DNA from: Elusimicrobiota bacterium
GTDB taxonomy: Bacteria; Elusimicrobiota; Elusimicrobia; UBA1565; UBA9628
DNA length: 64,000 nucleotides
Direction: 5' to 3'
Assembly (NCBI GenBank): GCA_016194705.1
Contig: JACQAZ010000044.1
Span: 52,760 to 116,759 of the forward strand
The translations under genes and the position numbers were made by a program. How positions within the stretch are numbered: position 1 is the stretch's first letter; each line of letters begins with the position of its first letter. Below are positions 60,594-64,000 of the stretch, in pieces. Below the pieces are notes generated by a model that had not been told where the DNA came from, ran no database searches, and saw only the letters and a list, made by a program, of their open reading frames with translations.

Positions 60594-61707
60594 GCTTGGC
60601 CTTGTTGGCCCGCTCGATCTTGCGCGAGATCGCGGGCTTTCCCAGATGCCCCGGATCGGCCGTGATGGCCGCGACCACGTCCTTATCAATGAGCGCGCGC
60701 TCGCGCAGGCCCGCCTTGAAGGCCTCCGGATCGGCGATGGCGCGCTGGCCGGCCTCGAGCATCTCCCGGAAATAGTTCCGCCGGACCTCGGGCGACACCT
60801 TCGAGCGGTGGTTGCCGCGCGCGAAATAGTCCGCCATGTCCGAGTAGTAGACCGGCGCGTAGCCGTTTTGGATCAGCGAAAGGTCGGCCATGAGGCGCGC
60901 CAGCCGCCCGTTGCCGTCGGGAAATGAGTCCAAGCGGCTCATCTTGTAGTGCAGCTGCTGGGCGAACTCCTTTGGGTCGGCGCCGGCAAGCGTCTTCGCC
61001 TCTTCAGACTCCAGCCACTTGTAAAAGACGTGGGTGTCGGTGTGGTAGTCGGGGTCGCCGCGGATTTCCTCGGGAACGAGCCCTTCGGTCAAGATCTTGT
61101 TGAGCCGCACGGCCGTGCCGCGCGAGAGCGGCAGCTCGCGGGCGTGGTCGACGACGAGCAGCGCGGCCTTGCGGAAATTGGTCTCGGCTTTGACCCGGAC
61201 CTGGTGGGTGCTCAGCGCCTCGGGCGCGAACCACTTGCGGCCGACGACGTTGGTCCGCGAGAGGTTGAACGAGCCCGCCGCCATGATCGCCAGCGCGACG
61301 GAGCGCCACTGCGGGTTGCGCATCATCGGCGCGCCGTCGAACTTGAGGCTCTGTTCGGCGGCTTGCAGTTCGCCGGTCTTCGCCTCTGGCGCGGCCGCCT
61401 TCAAATCGTCGTTGGCGCTGGGCCCATTGAGCGCGGCCGGCACGAAATTGGCGTCGTTGGCCGCGGCCGCCTTGACGAACGAGTCGGGCAGCGCGGGCGG
61501 CAGGGGGACGGAGGCCTCGAGCGACCCCTCCGGCATCGAGACGGGTTTGACCAGAGAGGCCGGCAGCGTCCCAAGATCGACCGGCTTGATCTGCGTCTCG
61601 AGCCGGACCGGGCCGACGATCTTGACGCCTTCGCTGGCGGCGAAGGAATTCGCCGCCGGCAGACCGGCCAGGACCAAGGCGAGAAGGGCCGAGAGGCTCT
61701 TCGTCAT
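60559..61707 (-). CDS. secreted Fic-fold protein with altered active site
   Basis: A 382-residue exported protein: signal peptide (ALLALVLAGLPAANSFA), an acidic Ala/Pro-rich region and a Fic domain from about residue 170 (FRKAALLVVDHARELPLSRG, AQQLHYKMSRLDSFPDGNGR, LARLMADLSLIQNGYAPVYY). The Fic signature HPFxDGNGR is present except that the catalytic His is Asp (DSFPDGNGR), so AMP transfer as in normal Fic proteins is doubtful. Secretion suggests action in the periplasm or outside the cell. Confidence 0.85.
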   Translation of the reverse strand: MTKSLSALLALVLAGLPAANSFAASEGVKIVGPVRLETQIKPVDLGTLPASLVKPVSMPEGSLEASVPLPPALPDSFVKAAAANDANFVPAALNGPSANDDLKAAAPEAKTGELQAAEQSLKFDGAPMMRNPQWRSVALAIMAAGSFNLSRTNVVGRKWFAPEALSTHQVRVKAETNFRKAALLVVDHARELPLSRGTAVRLNKILTEGLVPEEIRGDPDYHTDTHVFYKWLESEEAKTLAGADPKEFAQQLHYKMSRLDSFPDGNGRLARLMADLSLIQNGYAPVYYSDMADYFARGNHRSKVSPEVRRNYFREMLEAGQRAIADPEAFKAGLRERALIDKDVVAAITADPGHLGKPAISRKIERANKAKPTSAGPGPSPK

Positions 61708-61794
61708 CGCACTATAAGGGTAATATGTAACATTCGCGCGAGGGAGGGCCTTAGTGCCTATCGGGGCGTGGGCCTTAAATTATATATTCGGTAA

Positions 61795-62133
61795 ATGAAG
61801 CTCCTGGTCCACATCCTCGTCAGCGCGATCGCCGTCTACGTCTGCGCGCATGTGCTGCCGGGGGTGGCCGTCGACGGCTTCGGCTCGGCCTTGGTGGCCG
61901 CCGTCGTGCTCGGCCTGGTCAACGGCCTCGTGCGGCCGATCCTCTTCATCTTGACCTTGCCGATCACGATCCTGACGCTCGGCCTGTTCACCTTCGTGCT
62001 CATGGGCATCTGCGTCGAGCTCGTGTCCTGGGTCGTTCCCGGCTTCCACGTGAGCGGCATTCTGTCTGCGATGCTCTTCGCGGTGGTCTGCTCGCTGGTC
62101 AACTCCTTCCTGCACGGCCTCGAGCGGCGTTAG
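61795..62133 (+). CDS. phage holin family 4 / YvlD-like membrane protein
   Basis: A 112-residue protein with four hydrophobic helices, including LVNGLVRPILFILTLPITIL and LTLGLFTFVLMGICVELVSW, matching the YvlD/holin IV (PF04020) family. Despite the name, most members are chromosomal and of unknown function. TATATT (61783-61788) lies 6 nt before ATG 61795. It overlaps the convergent protease gene by 4 bp. Confidence 0.85.
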   Translation: MKLLVHILVSAIAVYVCAHVLPGVAVDGFGSALVAAVVLGLVNGLVRPILFILTLPITILTLGLFTFVLMGICVELVSWVVPGFHVSGILSAMLFAVVCSLVNSFLHGLERR

Positions 62134-62534
62134 GCGGCTGCGACAAGCCGCTTCAGAGGAACCGCCGGCAAGCGCTTGAGCGTGTGGTCCTTCGGGTTGA
62201 CCACGATGCCGCAGGATTCCAAGATCGTCACGCCCAGTATGGGCTCCACGTCCTCCGGCCCGAATAGGATGCGTCCCACGCCGAATTCGCCCATGAACTC
62301 CATGATGGCCGGCCCGAATTCCAGCTCCAGGCGCCTGCCGTCGGCCAACTCATAGACCTGCTTGCCCAAGGGCTTGATGCCCAGCGCCTTGAGCTTGGAA
62401 GCCGGCGCCATGCAGTCGGTGGCTCCCGTGTCGACCAGGAAATCCGCCTCGTATTTCTTCTTGGACGAGCCCGAGGCCCGGACGGCGACCGTCACGTGGA
62501 CAAGACCCATGCGTTTTCTCCCGTGCGGTCTCAT
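62130..62534 (-). CDS. clan AA (retropepsin-like) aspartic protease, second copy
   Basis: About 134 residues with ADFLVDTGATDCMAP (DTG motif) and EPILGVTILESCGIVVNP, homologous to the protease at 8492-8932. TATACT (62541-62546) lies 6 nt before ATG 62534, predicting a leaderless start; ATG 62510 (MGLVHVTVAV) after GGGAG also fits and aligns better with the paralogue. A copy of the dispersed repeat lies 54 nt upstream. Substrate unknown. Confidence 0.8.
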   Translation of the reverse strand: MRPHGRKRMGLVHVTVAVRASGSSKKKYEADFLVDTGATDCMAPASKLKALGIKPLGKQVYELADGRRLELEFGPAIMEFMGEFGVGRILFGPEDVEPILGVTILESCGIVVNPKDHTLKRLPAVPLKRLVAAA

Positions 62535-62587
62535 GCGCTTAGTATAGCAGGCCCGTCGGGGTGCGTCCAGCGCGCGCGAGGGCACAC

Positions 62588-62624
62588 TATACATACGATT
62601 GAGCCCCCCTAAATGTTCCGCCTC
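62588..62624 (+). repeat. 37-nt dispersed repeat, copy C
   Basis: Contains ATACATACGATTGAGC, a C-run and ATGTTCC-GCCTC, a more diverged match to copies A and B. It points away from the adjacent retropepsin-like gene, the same relative orientation as copy A. Confidence 0.5.
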
Positions 62625-62639
62625 TCGACGGAGCCGGGA

Positions 62640-62864
62640 TCAGACGGGGTCGTCTTTGCGGGCGCGGAGCAGGCCGTAGGCGAGCAGGATGACGCCCGGC
62701 CAGAAGGTGAAGAAAGCAAGCAGGCCGGGGCCGACCGGGTTGGGGTTGGGATCGCTGGTCAGGCCCAGCGCCGCGCCGGCGACGATCAGGACCAGCGGCC
62801 CGGTGCCCAGGACCAGCAGGGCCAGCCCCGCCTTGACGGTCCAGCTTCTGCGGTATTTAGCCAC
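62640..62864 (-). CDS. small two-helix membrane protein
   Basis: A 74-residue protein with two TM helices (about 11-33 and 46-64), a basic N-terminus and the turn LTSDPNPNPVGPG. No family is recognised. GTG 62864 lies 7 nt after TATACT (62872-62877, minus strand). It is divergent from rluD. Confidence 0.6.
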   Translation of the reverse strand: MAKYRRSWTVKAGLALLVLGTGPLVLIVAGAALGLTSDPNPNPVGPGLLAFFTFWPGVILLAYGLLRARKDDPV

Positions 62865-62899
62865 TTCGGGTAGTATAGCTGGGTTTTGTATGATGTGCC

Positions 62900-63853
62900 A
62901 TGCCCGCCATGGTCGAGGTCCCCTTTGAAGTCCAGAAGGACTCAGCCGGCCTGCGGGTCGACCAATATCTGGCCAAGCGCTTGGCGCGTTACTCGCGGGT
63001 TCAGATCCAGCGGCTCATCGAAGACGGGCAGGTGCTCATCCGCGACAAAGTGGCCAAGGCCTCACTCAGGGTCCGCGCGGGCGAGACGGTCGTTATAAAG
63101 TACCCGAAGGTCGTTGAAGAAGAGTGCCGTTTTCCCTCATTGCCGGTCCTGTACGAAGACCAGGACCTGCTGGCCGTCGACAAGCCGGGCGGCGTGCTGT
63201 CGCATCCCACCGACAAGATCGTCGAGAACGCGGCCACCACGATATTGAAGAGACAGTTCCCGGGCGTGCCGCTGTTCTTGGCCCATCGCCTGGACCGGGA
63301 GACCAGCGGCATACTGCTGTTCGCCAAAAACGCGCGCTCCGCCCGCGCCCTGGGACGGCAGTTCTTGCGCCACGAGGTGCGCAAGACCTATCAGGCCATC
63401 GTGCGGGGGTCGGTCGCTTGGCTCCATAAGACCGTCGACGCGCCCATGGGGCGCGAGGGGTTGGGGATCTTCGTGCGGCAGAAGGCGGGGGCGGGACAAG
63501 CGGCGGTCACCGAGTTCACGCGCTTGCGCGCGGGTGAGTCGCGCTCGCTGGTCGAGGCGCGGCCCAAGACGGGGCGCTTACATCAGATCAGGGTGCATCT
63601 GGCGATGATCGGTCATCCGATCGTGGGCGACAAGCTTTATACGGGCGACGGCGAGATGTATATGAAGACGGTGGCGGGACAGCTTACACCTGAAGACATC
63701 GTCCAGCTTGGGGCCGAGCGGCAGCTGCTGCATGCGGGGAAGATGAGGCTCAAGCAGCCGACGACGGGTGAGGTTGTGGAGATCGAGGCGGTGGTGCCGG
63801 GGGATTTTTTGGCCCACCTCAACGTTCCCGACAAATCGCTGGCACCGGCTTGA
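62900..63853 (+). CDS. rluD: RluD-type 23S rRNA pseudouridine synthase
   Basis: A 317-residue protein: N-terminal S4 RNA-binding domain (LRVDQYLAKRLARYSRVQIQ, RLIEDGQVLI), catalytic domain with LAVDKPGGVLSHP and the active-site motif AHRLDRETSGILLFAK, and KTGRLHQIRVHLAMIGHPIV. The family makes pseudouridines in 23S rRNA helix 69 or related sites; RluC-like specificity is possible. ATG 62900 or 62909 could start it; TATGAT lies 5 nt before 62900. Confidence 0.93.
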   Translation: MPAMVEVPFEVQKDSAGLRVDQYLAKRLARYSRVQIQRLIEDGQVLIRDKVAKASLRVRAGETVVIKYPKVVEEECRFPSLPVLYEDQDLLAVDKPGGVLSHPTDKIVENAATTILKRQFPGVPLFLAHRLDRETSGILLFAKNARSARALGRQFLRHEVRKTYQAIVRGSVAWLHKTVDAPMGREGLGIFVRQKAGAGQAAVTEFTRLRAGESRSLVEARPKTGRLHQIRVHLAMIGHPIVGDKLYTGDGEMYMKTVAGQLTPEDIVQLGAERQLLHAGKMRLKQPTTGEVVEIEAVVPGDFLAHLNVPDKSLAPA

Positions 63854-63867
63854 AAAACATTTTCGGC

Positions 63868-64000
63868 TCATGACAGAAAATTGTGAGCGTGCGCCCAGCC
63901 CCACGGGCGGAAGTGTCCCATCCATGGGGTACAGGCTTGGATGATCTTGAGCTTCATGTACTGCTTGTCCCTGTAGCCGTAAGCCCTGCGGATGACGTTC
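63868..64000 (-). mobile_element. C-terminal end of a transposase (partial)
   Basis: A minus-strand frame enters from the right edge and ends with TGA at 63868-63870. The visible 44 residues include NVIRRAYGYRDKQYMKLKII, which resembles the C-terminus of ISL3/IS204-type DDE transposases (RRAYGYRD). Only the tail is visible, so the element's family and completeness cannot be judged. It is 14 nt from the rluD stop. Confidence 0.6.

Overview
This window reads as chromosome from a high-GC, didermic bacterium. Lipoprotein lipoboxes, a LolB-like domain and an RseB-like protein point to an outer membrane. The gene content (SWIB protein, SpoVG, a secreted Fic-fold protein, Ycf46-type AAA protein, many GTG/TTG starts) would fit Elusimicrobiota or a neighbouring phylum. 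That placement is inference; there is no rRNA here to settle it. Nearly all of the sequence is coding, many adjacent genes overlap by 4 bp, and no intergenic stretch exceeds about 220 bp.

Layout. (a) 1-2.5 kb: a PIN toxin with the tail of its antitoxin, a SWIB protein, a frameshifted GT-C membrane glycosyltransferase and tRNA-Glu. (b) 2.5-13.6 kb, accessory envelope genes: lipoprotein, S9 peptidase, STT3-like glycosyltransferase, two paralogous HExxH proteins (one frameshifted), a retropepsin-like protease, M42 peptidase, cobalamin adenosyltransferase, MFS transporter, DUF1189-like protein and CcmI-like lipoprotein. (c) 13.6-20.9 kb, minus strand: toxin-antitoxin, ispE, spoVG, tRNA-Gln, glmU, prs, rplY, pth, a small membrane protein, a TldD/PmbA protease and a Trm112-like mini-gene. 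The core order matches the classical Bacillus region. (d) 21-26.2 kb, minus strand: one chained operon hicB-hicA-tsaE-tsaB-rimI, a TPR/LolB-like protein and a FliG-like/GT2 fusion. (e) 26.4-36.8 kb: a LysR regulator, then hpt-ftsH-folP-glmM-pdxJ-glmS-acpS-nnrD-thiL on the minus strand. (f) 36.8-45.9 kb, plus strand: hybrid histidine kinase, AAA ATPase, zinc-ribbon tail-anchored protein, macrodomain protein, ddl, an ECF sigma/anti-sigma/RseB set and a sodium-solute symporter. (g) 46-49.3 kb: TPR proteins and a TauE-like permease. (h) 49.3-57.9 kb: infC-rpmI-rplT-pheS-pheT-zapB-like-zapA-rarA, an ORF6N protein, xseA and xseB. (i) 57.9-64 kb: membrane and secreted proteins, a PII-like protein, a degenerate Fic protein, a second retropepsin-like protease, rluD and the tail of a transposase.

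How it fits together. Sugar and wall precursor synthesis (glmS, glmM, glmU, ddl), translation (infC, L20, L35, PheST, Pth, L25, t6A enzymes, tRNAs) and envelope stress control dominate. The most unusual item is a FliG motor-switch-like domain fused to a dolichol-phosphate-mannose-synthase-type GT2, the last gene of an operon that starts with a HicBA toxin-antitoxin pair. Other structure not explained by the genes: a recurrent -10 hexamer about 6 nt before start codons (predicting leaderless mRNAs), a 37-nt dispersed repeat found beside both retropepsin-like genes, and a 26-bp inverted repeat abutting the glmS start codon.
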